This document shows positions 19,151 through 28,682 of a stretch of 53,559 nt of DNA, one piece after another. Positions within the stretch are counted from its first letter, which is position 1. The number at the start of each line of letters is the position of its first letter. The position numbers and the translations under genes are program-made. Origin of the DNA: Thermodesulfobacteriota bacterium. GTDB taxonomy: Bacteria > Desulfobacterota > WTBG01 > CAIYCZ01 > CAIRTM01. Where the stretch lies: NCBI GenBank assembly GCA_028282925.1, contig JANQGV010000317.1, positions 1-53,559 on the forward strand, read 5' to 3'. The notes below the pieces were generated by a model. It had not been told where the DNA came from. It saw only the letters and a list, made by a program, of their open reading frames with translations, and searched no databases.

Positions 19151-19250
19151 GATCGCAAAATCTGATCAGTTTGATTACCGTCGGCTATATTCTCGCAGGA
19201 AAGGGGAGAACTGCTTTGTAAAATCCATAGCTCACCGCCGCCTTTACGGG
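19151..19250. repeat. Repeat family B, copy 3 (decayed)
   Basis: It shares CGTCGGCTAT, TCTCGCAGGAAA and TCCATAGCTC with copies 1 and 2, in the orientation of copy 2. The terminal inverted repeats are largely lost. It lies about 55 nt after repeat A copy 2, as copy 1 lies about 45 nt after repeat A copy 1. Confidence 0.5.
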
Positions 19251-19308
19251 TTTTTAAGGCCTAAGGGATAAGGTGAAATTCCATAGGGGTAAAAGGCATA
19301 TATTCATA

Positions 19309-19375
19309 AAGATAAGAAATTATCATTACTTATTCTATAGTTGACAAATTATACTATAATGATTATCATATAGTA
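19309..19375 (+). promoter_or_regulatory. Promoter of the zinc-ribbon gene with Fur-box-like palindromes
   Basis: TTGACA (19341-19346) and TATCAT (19364-19369) with a 17-nt spacer form a good promoter. ATAATGATTATCATAT overlaps the -10 element and matches the centre of the classical Fur palindrome; a second GATAA...TTATCATTA segment lies just upstream of the -35. Iron (Fur) control is an inference. Confidence 0.45.
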
Positions 19376-19429
19376 TTCAATTGATATGCTTTGCATGGAA
19401 ACTAGTTAAAACCACAGGGAGAGCGAAAA

Positions 19430-19771
19430 GTGCCTATCTATGAATACGAATGCCAGGACTGCGAAAGATCTTTTGAGGTTTTTCTGCGGGTAAACGATAC
19501 ACCGGTAAAAAAGTGTGAATACTGCCAGGGCAAAAACATACGTAAACTGGTATCCAACTGTTCTTTTCAACTGAAAGGAACCGGCTGGTATGTGACCGAT
19601 TATGCCAATAAAGATAACAACAACGGTGGAAACGGCAAGAAAAAACAATCTAGTGATACAACGTCGTCCGAAAAAGCCTCCGAAAGTAAAGAAACCGGTA
19701 AAACCGCAGAAAGCAGCAGTTCCTCATCAGAATCCAAATCATCTGAGAAATCTTCCGGAAAAGCTGCCTGA
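19430..19771 (+). CDS. FmdB-type zinc-ribbon protein
   Basis: It has 113 residues. The first 60 are a FmdB/CxxC_CxxC_SSSS domain: MPIYEYECQDC, then CEYCQGKNI, four zinc cysteines in two pairs, and the characteristic KGTGWYVTDY. The rest is a low-complexity Lys/Ser/Glu tail, as is common in the family. The start is GTG, preceded by GGGAG. Members are small putative regulators of unknown mechanism. A palindrome overlapping the stop codon may end the transcript. Confidence 0.85.
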   Translation: MPIYEYECQDCERSFEVFLRVNDTPVKKCEYCQGKNIRKLVSNCSFQLKGTGWYVTDYANKDNNNGGNGKKKQSSDTTSSEKASESKETGKTAESSSSSSESKSSEKSSGKAA

Positions 19772-19789
19772 ACCGTGCAGCTTTTCCGG
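19755..19789 (+). terminator. Hairpin spanning the zinc-ribbon gene stop codon
   Basis: A perfect 13-bp stem (19755-19767 with 19777-19789) encloses the stop TGA in its loop. The tail is only moderately T-rich (CCTCATCTTTC), so termination may be weak. The remaining bases to 20010 hold no gene. Confidence 0.5.
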
Positions 19790-20025
19790 CCTCATCTTTC
19801 TTACGTGCATTGTCCCCATTTTTCAGCTCGCTTTAATAGCCTGTCGGCCTTATATTACATTGCACCGCTGTCTTGCAGTGCAAGCCTGATATGTCTATTA
19901 TTTAATAGTATAAGTGAGTAATTCTTCATAACCCTTTGATTCATTCGTTTTTTTCTTCTTGATACTTATCTGTTATATTGCTATATATCATATAAATTTT
20001 GCTCTAATGCTTGAAGGTTATTGTA

Positions 20026-20787
20026 ATGCTTGCCTCCCAAACAACAAAAACCGAACTTTTTAATGCCTGCAGGGTTCTTTTCGGTCCGGAAGTTTCGGTT
20101 TCAGCGGAGTTCCTGTGTTATCTTCAGCCATTAGGCCTGAAGGCCGCCTACAAAAAAAAGGCGCTTGAAACCCACCCCGACCGTGCCAAAGCACTGGGGC
20201 ATTTTACTGAAGACCTCACTGAAAGATTCAGGCAGGTCCAGCAGGCCTATGAGACGCTGCTTGGTTTTCTGGAGAGCAACAAGCGGCGTTTTGTCGGTGA
20301 CCCCGTTTTTCACGGGCGCCGAAAAAAACCCCACCAGAAGTATTCATATCGTCCGACCGCCACGCGGACACACAGGCCTAAGGATCATTACTATTCAGGT
20401 CGGCTGCCCCGGCGTAATCTGCTGCTGGGTCAATATCTCTATTATTCAGGGGTCATCTCCTGGCGGGCCCTGATAGAGGCCATCTCCTGGCAGAGGAACC
20501 AGCGACCCAAAATCGGCCAGATTGCCCTGAAATGGGGGATGATCAACAGCAAGGACATCATACAGATACTTTCGGAAAGAACGTTGAATGAAAAATTCGG
20601 TGAATGTGCCAAGCGTATCGGTTATATTACAAATTTCGAGCATATAGCTTTAGTCGGTAAACAGCGTATGTTGCAGAAGCAGATTGGGGAGTACTTTATA
20701 AAACAGGGCTTTGTCTCGGAAAAAGATATAGAATACCTGGCAAACAAGCAGCGGCTCCACAATCGCAGCTCATTCGGCTGGAAGTAA
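20026..20787 (+). CDS. J-domain protein with a C-terminal T2SSE-N-like repeat region
   Basis: About 253 residues. The N-terminal 90 form a DnaJ J domain with the HPD triad (THPDRAKAL) and a QQAYETL helix, so it should stimulate a DnaK-type ATPase. There is no Gly/Phe or zinc region, so it is not DnaJ itself. After a basic linker come two or three repeats of about 45 residues (LLLGQYLYYSGVISWRALIEA; IGQIALKWGMINSKDIIQIL; IGEYFIKQGFVSEKDIEYLA). They resemble the LGxxLxxxGxIxxxxLxxAL units of the type II secretion ATPase N-domain (MshEN-like). The ATG at 20026 follows GAAGG; a TTG lies 15 nt earlier. It is followed after 16 nt by the YdcF gene. Confidence 0.8.
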   Translation: MLASQTTKTELFNACRVLFGPEVSVSAEFLCYLQPLGLKAAYKKKALETHPDRAKALGHFTEDLTERFRQVQQAYETLLGFLESNKRRFVGDPVFHGRRKKPHQKYSYRPTATRTHRPKDHYYSGRLPRRNLLLGQYLYYSGVISWRALIEAISWQRNQRPKIGQIALKWGMINSKDIIQILSERTLNEKFGECAKRIGYITNFEHIALVGKQRMLQKQIGEYFIKQGFVSEKDIEYLANKQRLHNRSSFGWK

Positions 20788-20803
20788 TTATCGGCATCTT
20801 TTA

Positions 20804-21451
20804 ATGAAAAAAGCCTTTGTATATTGCGTCCTGATTCTTTTACTATTCTCTTTTTTCATAGCCGGGAAATATCCTCTATTGCTGACACAATACGCCGAAT
20901 TTTTCACAATTCACAATGCCGCCAGGGGTGCAGATGCCCTGGTAGTGCTTTCCGGGAGTGCAGAGACCCGGTTTCCCCGGGCTGTTTCCCTGTATCGTGA
21001 CGGCTATGCCTCCCGTATCCTGCTCACCGAAAACCGGGAACGAAACGACGATCTTAAAGACGTTGTGTGCGGCGAAAAAGACACCGTCTCGAAACTGGTT
21101 CGTTTCCTGAACGTTAAAGCCCCCCTTGCGGTTGTTCCGTCACTAAAAGGCGGTGCCGCCTCCACTTTTGACGAAGCCTACGATTTACGGCACTTCTGTT
21201 TGAAAAACGGGCTTAAGCATTTGATAATCGTAACCGATAATAATCATACTCGCAGGGCTTTATTGGCTTTTCGCAAAATTTTCAAGGATAGCGGCATCCG
21301 GGTGGAAGCCATGGGCGCTGAAAACGATATCTATAACGCCCGAAACTGGTGGAAATCCGATGCCGGCATTCGATCCTACGTTCTCGAGGGAATAAAGCTT
21401 ATCGTCTATCTTGTGAGTGATACTAATGCGTCCTTTCTTGAGAATTATTAG
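20804..21451 (+). CDS. YdcF/ElyC-family (DUF218) membrane protein
   Basis: It has 215 residues: an N-terminal membrane helix (about 5-25) then a DUF218 domain with DALVVLSGSAETRFPRAVSLYRDG, LTENR and HLIIVTDNNHTRRALLAFRKIF. Relatives in E. coli (ElyC, SanA) affect envelope integrity and undecaprenyl-phosphate metabolism. That would fit the polysaccharide genes upstream, but biochemical activity is unproven. Probably co-transcribed with the J-domain gene. Confidence 0.82.
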   Translation: MKKAFVYCVLILLLFSFFIAGKYPLLLTQYAEFFTIHNAARGADALVVLSGSAETRFPRAVSLYRDGYASRILLTENRERNDDLKDVVCGEKDTVSKLVRFLNVKAPLAVVPSLKGGAASTFDEAYDLRHFCLKNGLKHLIIVTDNNHTRRALLAFRKIFKDSGIRVEAMGAENDIYNARNWWKSDAGIRSYVLEGIKLIVYLVSDTNASFLENY

Positions 21452-21516
21452 GTGGCGTTCCAGGATTATGCTGTCTGATTCCCGGCCGGCCGGATCGACA
21501 TAAAAGGCACACAGCG

Positions 21517-23004
21517 ATGAAACTTAAAGAAATTGAGAGAAAAATCGAGCAGTTCAACTTTTCTGTGTTCCCGCAGATGCTGGTACAGATAAAGAAAGTT
21601 ACTGCCGACGAGACGGCCGGTGCCCAGGACCTTTCGGATATCATTCTTACGGATCAGGCCCTTACCGCCAAGATTCTCAGCGTGGCCAATTCGGCCTATT
21701 ACGGATTTTACGGCAAGGTTTCAACCATTACCCAGGCTATTGTGGCCCTGGGGTTTGATTCGGTTAAAAACATAGCCCTTGGCATTGCCGCCTACAACAG
21801 CCTGTCCGCCTTTGTAAAAGAGCCCCGTATTAAACAGTTTTGGGAACACTCGCTGGCGACCGGCGTATGTGCGGAGTTGCTGGCCGAGAAACTGGGTTAC
21901 ACCCCAACGGAAGAAGCGCTGGTAGGCGGATTAATACATGATGTGGGCAAACTTTTACTGGTTCAGCTGTACCCGGAAGAATATGCCGAAGTGGAGCGGA
22001 TTATATCCGAGCAATCCGACGCATATTCCCATGTTGTGGAAGCCTCGATTCTGGGAGTAAATCACGGAGATGTGGGCGGGATCCTCTCAAAAAAATGGGG
22101 TCTGCCGCCGCAACTGGAACGTGTTGTTGCCAACCATCATAAAAAGGAATGGGGCCGTTGCCAGTTGACGGACATCGTCGCATTCTCCGATTTTATGATT
22201 CAGGTGCTGCCGTCCGAGCGCGATAATGAAAAGATCGAGCGTATGATCAACCTGGGATCATCGGTTCTGAGCCTTAAAAAAGAGAGCATCAACAATGTGA
22301 TGCAGATACTGGCGGAGCGGCTGGAGGAATATTGCCGTATTTTTGAGATACGTATCGACAACCTGATGGCATATACCACGATGGTTGAAGAGGAGTATGC
22401 CCGGATAAAAAAAAGCGCCTCGAAGAAACTTTCACGCAAAGAGGAGGAAGTTTCCATCCTGGCCGAAATATCAAATGCGATGGTTGCCGGACGCCCGCAA
22501 AACGAGTTGCTTCAGATGGTTCTGGAGGGTATCATCCGGATAGAGCAGGCCGACTCGGCGGTGCTTTTTTCGATTGACTATGATAAATCGTCGGTGCGGG
22601 GCAGCATAGGGCTCGGGAAAAACGCCATGTGTTTTGCCTCGACCTATTTTTTAAACCTGGGTGAAGAGTCGAGCGCTATCGTGCGCGCGGCCCGGACCGG
22701 GGAACGGCAGTTTTTGCTGAAAACTGAAAGTGGCGAAGAGATTTCAACGCCGGACCTGGAGCTCCTGGTTGAGCTTGAATCGGCATCGGCATATGTGCTT
22801 CCCCTGCTTGTGCAGGGAAAGGCCAAAAGCGTTTTACTGGTGGCCTGGGACAAGCCGCAAGCAGAGAAAAGCGAGAAAGAGTTGCAGACCCTGCTGCTTT
22901 TTGCCAACCAGGCCACGCTTATACTGGGAGCACACGGACAGGGTGAAGCCGCAGCTGACCGGAAAAAAAGAAAAAGAAGCAACCTGCTTTTGGATTTAGA
23001 CTAG
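21517..23004 (+). CDS. HDOD-domain protein with C-terminal GAF-like domain
   Basis: It has 495 residues. HDOD region about 10-260: ILTDQALTAKILSVANSAYYG, ITQAIVALGFDSVKNIALGIA and LIHDVGKLLLVQLYPEEY, keeping the His-Asp pair that many HDOD proteins lose. A helical linker (about 270-320) leads to a GAF-like sensory domain (about 320-470). HDOD proteins act in signalling and stress control without proven phosphodiesterase activity. It ends 4 nt before the receiver-TPR gene, so the two are an operon and probably partners. Confidence 0.85.
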   Translation: MKLKEIERKIEQFNFSVFPQMLVQIKKVTADETAGAQDLSDIILTDQALTAKILSVANSAYYGFYGKVSTITQAIVALGFDSVKNIALGIAAYNSLSAFVKEPRIKQFWEHSLATGVCAELLAEKLGYTPTEEALVGGLIHDVGKLLLVQLYPEEYAEVERIISEQSDAYSHVVEASILGVNHGDVGGILSKKWGLPPQLERVVANHHKKEWGRCQLTDIVAFSDFMIQVLPSERDNEKIERMINLGSSVLSLKKESINNVMQILAERLEEYCRIFEIRIDNLMAYTTMVEEEYARIKKSASKKLSRKEEEVSILAEISNAMVAGRPQNELLQMVLEGIIRIEQADSAVLFSIDYDKSSVRGSIGLGKNAMCFASTYFLNLGEESSAIVRAARTGERQFLLKTESGEEISTPDLELLVELESASAYVLPLLVQGKAKSVLLVAWDKPQAEKSEKELQTLLLFANQATLILGAHGQGEAAADRKKRKRSNLLLDLD

Positions 23005-23008
23005 CATT

Positions 23009-24049
23009 ATGAACGTCGAAAAGGGAATGAAAAAATCTGAAATGAAAGTTCTTGCGGCCGGCAGCGACTGCCAGAAAGATGTTGCCAGCATGCTGCGGAA
23101 CCTGGGCTATGTCAATATTATCGAAACCCCCGATGCCGTTACGACCTGGAACTATTTGAAAAAAGATAAGGCCGACATTGTTTTTGCCGACTGGATGCTC
23201 GGTCAGTTTGACGGGCTCGTGCTGCTGAAGATTATGATGGCCGATGCCAACCTCAGCAAAATCCCGGTTATTCTCATGTGCACCACCATAAACCGGGAAA
23301 TGGTTATTGATGCCGGGCATGCCGGTGTCAGCGGGGTGCTGGTGCCGCCTTTCAATGAAGACATTATCGAGCAAAAGATGGAAACGATGTTCGAGATTAT
23401 CGAAGACCATGAAAAAGATGTTGCCTCCGACACACTTCTGGAAGAAGGTCTGGAACTTCTTGAAGAGGGCAACTATGATACCGCGCTTGAGAAGTTTACA
23501 ACCGTTATCGAGATGTATGAAAGCCCCGAGGTCTATTACAATATCGGCTACATAAAGGCCTCCCAGAAACGCTACGACGAGTCGATTATCGCCTTCCGCA
23601 AGGCGATTAAAATCGATCAGAAGTTCGCCCGGGCCTATAAAGCACTGGGAGAGGTCTTTTTGAAGACCGGCCAGACGGAAAAGGCCGAAGACATGATGCA
23701 GCGGGCCGGTGAAATCTATATGGAACAGAATATGTCCCAGGAGGCGGAACTGGCGTTCCATGAGGTGCTGAAGCTGAACCCCAATACCACCAATATCTAT
23801 AACAGCCTCGGTATCCTGTACCGGCGGAACAACGACTTCATCAAGGCGATCCAGGCTTATGAAAAGGCCCTGCGGGTTGATCCGGAGGATGAAAATATTT
23901 TTTTCAACCTGGGACGGGCCTGTTTCGATGCAAAGCAGTATAAAAGGGCCGTACTCTATTTCAACCGTGCCGTTGAGATATATCCCGATTTTGAAGAAGC
24001 GAAGGCCATGGTTAAAAAAATTGAGAAAAGAATAAAGGCCGGCGACTGA
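23009..24049 (+). CDS. Receiver-domain protein with C-terminal TPR repeats, degenerate phosphorylation site
   Basis: It has 346 residues. Residues about 12-125 form a receiver domain with the phospho-acceptor candidate Asp61 (FADWMLGQFDG). The usual acidic pair is reduced (AAGSDCQ), and the invariant Lys before the Pro is replaced (LVPPF, Pro113). About 140-345 are five or six tetratricopeptide repeats, for example YDTALEKFTTVIEMYESPEVYYNIGYI. The protein may therefore be a constitutive or non-phosphorylated docking module. It directly follows the HDOD gene. A decayed repeat A fragment begins at its stop codon. Confidence 0.85.
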   Translation: MNVEKGMKKSEMKVLAAGSDCQKDVASMLRNLGYVNIIETPDAVTTWNYLKKDKADIVFADWMLGQFDGLVLLKIMMADANLSKIPVILMCTTINREMVIDAGHAGVSGVLVPPFNEDIIEQKMETMFEIIEDHEKDVASDTLLEEGLELLEEGNYDTALEKFTTVIEMYESPEVYYNIGYIKASQKRYDESIIAFRKAIKIDQKFARAYKALGEVFLKTGQTEKAEDMMQRAGEIYMEQNMSQEAELAFHEVLKLNPNTTNIYNSLGILYRRNNDFIKAIQAYEKALRVDPEDENIFFNLGRACFDAKQYKRAVLYFNRAVEIYPDFEEAKAMVKKIEKRIKAGD

Positions 24050-24090
24050 GGGACTGCCGGAGACATTCATTTGCAGCGTTTTCCTGAACG
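24048..24090 (+). repeat. Probable decayed fragment of repeat family A
   Basis: GACTGCCGGAGA and the following ATTCATTTGCAGCGTT resemble the left third of repeat A. It starts at the stop codon of the receiver-TPR gene, the same position seen for other copies. The right half is not recognisable. Confidence 0.35.
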
Positions 24091-24153
24091 AAGTTATTCC
24101 GATAAAAAAGAGAGGGAGCGGGCCGTAAACGGGGAGGGGAGTATACGTCAATA

Positions 24154-25155
24154 ATGGAAGATACGCTTTTATTTATTATCGGATCGCCCCGGTCGGGATC
24201 AACCATGCTGATGCGAATGCTGAGTGCGCATTCCGAAATTTTCTCCTGTCCCGAGCCGCATATTATTACCCCCCTGGCGCATCTGGGATATTATGAGACC
24301 GTAGAAAAAGCGCCCTATGACCACCTGCGGGGTGTTGATGCAATTCGTGAGTTTGTCGAGCAGCTCCCGGCCAAAGAGGCGGACTACCTTGACGCCTGTC
24401 GGGCCTATACCGATGTTTTATACGGCAGAAGATTGCAGGGCACGGGAAAACGGTTTTTCCTGGATAAAACACCGGCCTATGGTCTGGTGCTCGGTTTTTT
24501 GCAGAAGCTCTACCCCCGGGCAAAATATGTGGTGTTGACACGGCATCCAGTGGCGATTTTCAGTTCATATGCGAACTCTTTTTTTGACGGTGACTACAAA
24601 GCCGCCAATGATTTCAACCCCCTGTTGAACAGGTATGTACCGTCTCTGGCACGGTTCCTGCGGGAAAAGCCGGTTCCCATGGTTCACGTGCAGTATGAAA
24701 AGCTGGTCGGCAATGCTCAGGAGGAAGCCACCAGGATTTTATCATTCCTGGGACTCCCGTTTGAAGAGGCGGTTGTGGAATATGGAAGCGAAAAGCAGAC
24801 GGAAAAGGGATTGGGCGACCCGGTCAACGTCAACCGGCACAGCAGACCGATGACCAAGTCGGTGGCCAAATGGGCCCAGGAAATTGCGGGAGACAGCCAG
24901 AAGTATGCTTTTATGAAAAGCGTCATCGATTCGCTGGATGCCGACGACTTGGAGGTCTGGGGCTATCCAGCCGGCGATATTTTCAAACCGCTTGAACAGG
25001 TCAGCGGTCCTGGTCAAAAGCCTAAAAAACCTCCTCTCGATATGTTTCAGCTGCAGAGAAAAGCATTGCTTTTGCTCCGGCGTAATATCCATAACAACAC
25101 ATTCGGTAAAGTGGTTAAGAAAATACGTTTTGCCTGTGATGTGCTGTTGAGGTGA
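24154..25155 (+). CDS. Sulfotransferase-family protein
   Basis: It has 333 residues. The PAPS-binding 5'-phosphosulfate loop is [15 protein letters not shown] (about 6-20), and the 3'-phosphate motif is [15 protein letters not shown] (about 127-141), with the catalytic region between. This is the Sulfotransfer_1/3 type seen in bacteria that sulfate glycans, lipids or small molecules; the acceptor is unknown. The nearby polysaccharide genes suggest a glycan or lipid. The last bases overlap a possible GTG start of the following kinase gene. Confidence 0.88.
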   Translation: MEDTLLFIIGSPRSGSTMLMRMLSAHSEIFSCPEPHIITPLAHLGYYETVEKAPYDHLRGVDAIREFVEQLPAKEADYLDACRAYTDVLYGRRLQGTGKRFFLDKTPAYGLVLGFLQKLYPRAKYVVLTRHPVAIFSSYANSFFDGDYKAANDFNPLLNRYVPSLARFLREKPVPMVHVQYEKLVGNAQEEATRILSFLGLPFEEAVVEYGSEKQTEKGLGDPVNVNRHSRPMTKSVAKWAQEIAGDSQKYAFMKSVIDSLDADDLEVWGYPAGDIFKPLEQVSGPGQKPKKPPLDMFQLQRKALLLLRRNIHNNTFGKVVKKIRFACDVLLR

Positions 25156-25232
25156 AAACGCGGTCCGGACTGCGTCCGGAGCACGATCCCTGCAATGCAA
25201 ACACCGGGGACACGAAGCTTTTAAGGAAACAG

Positions 25233-28200
25233 ATGAACCACGAGCCCCCAACCAGGCGAGGCAGCTCCTCCATGCCTTCCTCTTCTCTTCCTGCAGGCGA
25301 GCACCCGTCACCGAACAGAGCCGCCTTTTTTACGCTCCGGACCCGACTGCTGTTTGCCGCCTGCTCAGTGGTATTCTACATTCTTCTTTTTGTCATCATG
25401 AGCAGAACCATCGGAATAGGCATGTCCATTCTTGCAATTATTCCGGTGAGTGTGGTCGGTTGGCTGTTCGGCACGGTGCCGGGCATCTGTGCGGGCATAC
25501 TGGCGCTGCCGCTTAATACCTTGATGCTTGCGCTTGCGGGGCAGGACCTGGTGGAGAAGATGCAGATGCCGGGGGCAGTTGTCATCGGATCTCTGGCACT
25601 TGTGTTCGTCGGCGCGGTTGTGGGAAGGATAAGCAGCCTGTCTACGCAACTGCTATCGCATCGCAACCAGCTCAATGAAAAAACAGAGCAGCTCGAGCAG
25701 GTCATTGAAGAACTGAGCACAACCAAGGAACAAATTGAAAACCAGTTTGAAACATCACTTGACCCTATACTGGTAAGCGACGGACAGGCGCGGATCACAA
25801 AAGCCAACAGGGCCTTTCTTGGCATGGTTGGCTATGCCGAAGAGGATGTGATCGGCCGGGAAGCGTATGCCTTTTTTATAAACGAGGAGGGGGGGTACGA
25901 TTCGACTACGGGTGAGCACCTGAATATCGACTCCGGATATATCGACCAGCAGATGCAGTCGGTTGAAACGCTGAGAAGAGAGGGGAAGGTATCAAACTGG
26001 TTTGCCCATTGTCGCAGAAAAGACGGTAAAATCGTACCGGTGATGCAGAAAGTTGTTTTTCAAAGTAACGACCAGGGCGAGCGGATTTCAGCCTGTGCTA
26101 TTGTGCGCGACATTACCGAACAAAGAAAGGCGGAGCTTGAAGACCGGCGGGCCAGGGAGCGCCTTGAAACCATCATCGGCAATTCGCTGGACCCGATCGT
26201 TATTACCGACAACAGGGGGAATATCCTTAAAATCAACAAAGCATATTGTGAAATGCTGGGCTATTCCGAGGAAGAAATAATCGGCAGAGCATCATACGCT
26301 TTTACCGTTGCCGAACCCGGAACATATGAGACGACGGCCGGTGAGCGCATTGCCGTTACGGATCATTTTTTCAGGGAAAGCAAAGAAAAGATCCGAGCAC
26401 TGTATGAAGACAATAAGGTGTCAAATTGGAGAACACTGTATCTTAATAAGTCAGGCAGGGTCATCCCCGTGACCCAGAATGTGGTTATCGTGCATGACGA
26501 TCAGGGTGAGCGAATTCTGAATTTCGCCATCATCCGCGATATATCCGATCAGCGCAAAGCGGAACTGGAGCTTATCCGTGAGCGGGAAGCGGCTGAAGCA
26601 ACCAATGAGTACCTTGAAAGTCTTATTCAGAACTCACTTGATCCGATTGTGATCTGCGACAATGTGGGCACCATTGTGCGGCCGAACAAAGCGTTCATAG
26701 ACATGCTGGGCTATGCTGAGGACGAACTGGTGGGCAAGCCCGCGTACGGTCTTGGTGTTGTAGAGCCGGGCGAGTATGAATGTGACACCGGAGAGACCAT
26801 TACCATAGATGAGGCGTTTCTGGAACACAGCAGGACCTCGTTTGAGGTTTTTTTTGAAAAAGGGAAGATTCATGACTGGACCTCATATTATCTGAATAAA
26901 AGCGGAAAGCTCATTCCTATCACCCAGAACTGTACCTGCATTTATAACGATAAGGGCGAAGTGTCGGCGACCTTCGCCATCGTGCGTAATGTTGCCGAGC
27001 AGCGCAAAGCCGAACTGGCCCTGATTGCCTCACGTGAAGCGGCCGAAGAGGCCAACACGGCCAAAAGCACGTTTCTGGCAAACATGAGCCACGAGATCCG
27101 CACCCCTATGAACGGGGTGATCGGCTTTACCGATATGTTGATGGAATGCGACCTGCCGCCGGATCATGCCGATTATGTGCGCACTATTAAACGCAGCGGT
27201 GAAGCGCTCATGTCAATAATCAACGATATCCTTGATTTTTCAAAAATCGAGGCAGGCCGTTTTGAACTTGAAACAATTGACTTTGATATTGAAATGATGG
27301 CATATGACGTGTGCGAACTTATCAGGCCGCGCCTGGAAAAAAGGCCGGTTGAATTGCTATGCCGCATCGGCGACACACTGCCGGCCCAGGTAAACGGCGA
27401 TCCGCATCGCCTCAGGCAGATTGTTATGAATTTAATGGGCAATGCCGCCAAGTTTACCGTAGAGGGCGAAATAGAACTGTTTGTCGACGTTGAGGAAGAA
27501 GAATCCGGACATTTAATCGTGCACGGCCGGGTGCGTGATACCGGCATAGGAATAGAGCCGGACAAGCTCGATTCCATCTTCGATGTTTTTCAACAGGCGG
27601 ACGGTTCAACAACACGGCGATACGGCGGTACCGGACTGGGCCTTTCCATATCGCGCAAAATTGCAAACCTGATGGGCGGCGATGTGTGGGTTGAGAGTGT
27701 ACCGGGAGCAGGCAGCACCTTTCACTTTTCGGTGCGATTGAATACCACACCGGAAAAGTGCGTCAGAAAAATAGCGCCGGTGTCGCTTGCCGGGAAGCGA
27801 GTGATCATTACCGATGATAATACAACAAACCTCGATATCCTGACCAACATTCTTGGTGCGGCCGGTATGGAAGTGCAGGGCTTTTTGCGGGGTGAAGATG
27901 CCTTGCAGTCCGTGGAAAAAAGCTTTAAGGAAAACAAGCTGTTTGATATCTGCGTGTTCGACATCATGATGCCGGATATGAACGGCTATGATCTGGCTAA
28001 AAAGATACGGGAGAGGTTCGGCAACAGCCTGCCGATGCTGGCCTTTTCGTCGCTTACGGAAGGAAGTGCAAAAACGTGCCAGGAAGTGGGGTTTAACGGT
28101 TTCCTGCCGAAACCAATCAAGCGCACCAAGCTGTATAAGATGATGGAGCGCCTGATGGGTGAAGCGGGCGAGAAGCCGGTAGACGAAGCTTCAGGGATTG

Positions 28201-28673
28201 TTACCCAGCATTCGATGCGGGAAGACGCAAAGTATGCCATGTCTATTTTACTGGCTGAGGACAATCCGGTTAATCAAAAGCTGGCCCACTCGCTGCTCAC
28301 CAAGGCCGGGTATCATGTAACCATCGTGGGCAACGGTCAGGAAGCGGTCGACCGTTACACAGCAGAGCCTGATCGGTTTGATATCGTTTTAATGGATGTG
28401 CAAATGCCGGTACTGAACGGCCTTGATGCAACCGGGGCCATCAGGCAGTGGGAGGCCGGGAAGGTGTCCGGTGGGACGGACAAAGAACAACCGCCTGCCG
28501 TACGGGCTGTTCCCATTGTAGCCATGACGGCCAATGCCATGAAGGGTGACCGCGAAAAATGCCTGGCATCGGGCATGGACGATTATATTGCCAAGCCGAT
28601 AAAGCGTGAAATAATATTCGAAATTCTCCGGAAGTGGGTTATCGAACGATCTTCAACCATCACCCCCGATTGA
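25233..28673 (+). CDS. Hybrid sensor histidine kinase with three PAS domains and two receivers
   Basis: About 1146 residues. Four membrane helices lie near the N-terminus (about 30-130), then three tandem PAS domains, each with a DPIxxxDxxG-type core and about 150 residues apart. HisKA follows ([19 protein letters not shown]), then HATPase_c ([25 protein letters not shown]) and two receivers ([23 protein letters not shown] with [10 protein letters not shown]). This is the BarA/TorS-like architecture without an Hpt domain. ATG at 25233 has AAGGA 5 nt upstream; an earlier GTG at 25152 would overlap the sulfotransferase stop. The last gene of the rightward block, it converges on the sigma-54 activator 9 nt away. 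Confidence 0.92.
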   Translation: MNHEPPTRRGSSSMPSSSLPAGEHPSPNRAAFFTLRTRLLFAACSVVFYILLFVIMSRTIGIGMSILAIIPVSVVGWLFGTVPGICAGILALPLNTLMLALAGQDLVEKMQMPGAVVIGSLALVFVGAVVGRISSLSTQLLSHRNQLNEKTEQLEQVIEELSTTKEQIENQFETSLDPILVSDGQARITKANRAFLGMVGYAEEDVIGREAYAFFINEEGGYDSTTGEHLNIDSGYIDQQMQSVETLRREGKVSNWFAHCRRKDGKIVPVMQKVVFQSNDQGERISACAIVRDITEQRKAELEDRRARERLETIIGNSLDPIVITDNRGNILKINKAYCEMLGYSEEEIIGRASYAFTVAEPGTYETTAGERIAVTDHFFRESKEKIRALYEDNKVSNWRTLYLNKSGRVIPVTQNVVIVHDDQGERILNFAIIRDISDQRKAELELIREREAAEATNEYLESLIQNSLDPIVICDNVGTIVRPNKAFIDMLGYAEDELVGKPAYGLGVVEPGEYECDTGETITIDEAFLEHSRTSFEVFFEKGKIHDWTSYYLNKSGKLIPITQNCTCIYNDKGEVSATFAIVRNVAEQRKAELALIASREAAEEANTAKSTFLANMSHEIRTPMNGVIGFTDMLMECDLPPDHADYVRTIKRSGEALMSIINDILDFSKIEAGRFELETIDFDIEMMAYDVCELIRPRLEKRPVELLCRIGDTLPAQVNGDPHRLRQIVMNLMGNAAKFTVEGEIELFVDVEEEESGHLIVHGRVRDTGIGIEPDKLDSIFDVFQQADGSTTRRYGGTGLGLSISRKIANLMGGDVWVESVPGAGSTFHFSVRLNTTPEKCVRKIAPVSLAGKRVIITDDNTTNLDILTNILGAAGMEVQGFLRGEDALQSVEKSFKENKLFDICVFDIMMPDMNGYDLAKKIRERFGNSLPMLAFSSLTEGSAKTCQEVGFNGFLPKPIKRTKLYKMMERLMGEAGEKPVDEASGIVTQHSMREDAKYAMSILLAEDNPVNQKLAHSLLTKAGYHVTIVGNGQEAVDRYTAEPDRFDIVLMDVQMPVLNGLDATGAIRQWEAGKVSGGTDKEQPPAVRAVPIVAMTANAMKGDREKCLASGMDDYIAKPIKREIIFEILRKWVIERSSTITPD

Positions 28674-28682
28674 GACAACGCC

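Noticed and set aside
22919-24151. 410-codon minus-strand open frame across the HDOD and receiver-TPR genes
   Set aside because: The plus-strand proteins have clear domains; the antisense product has none and looks like a reversed TPR-coding sequence.
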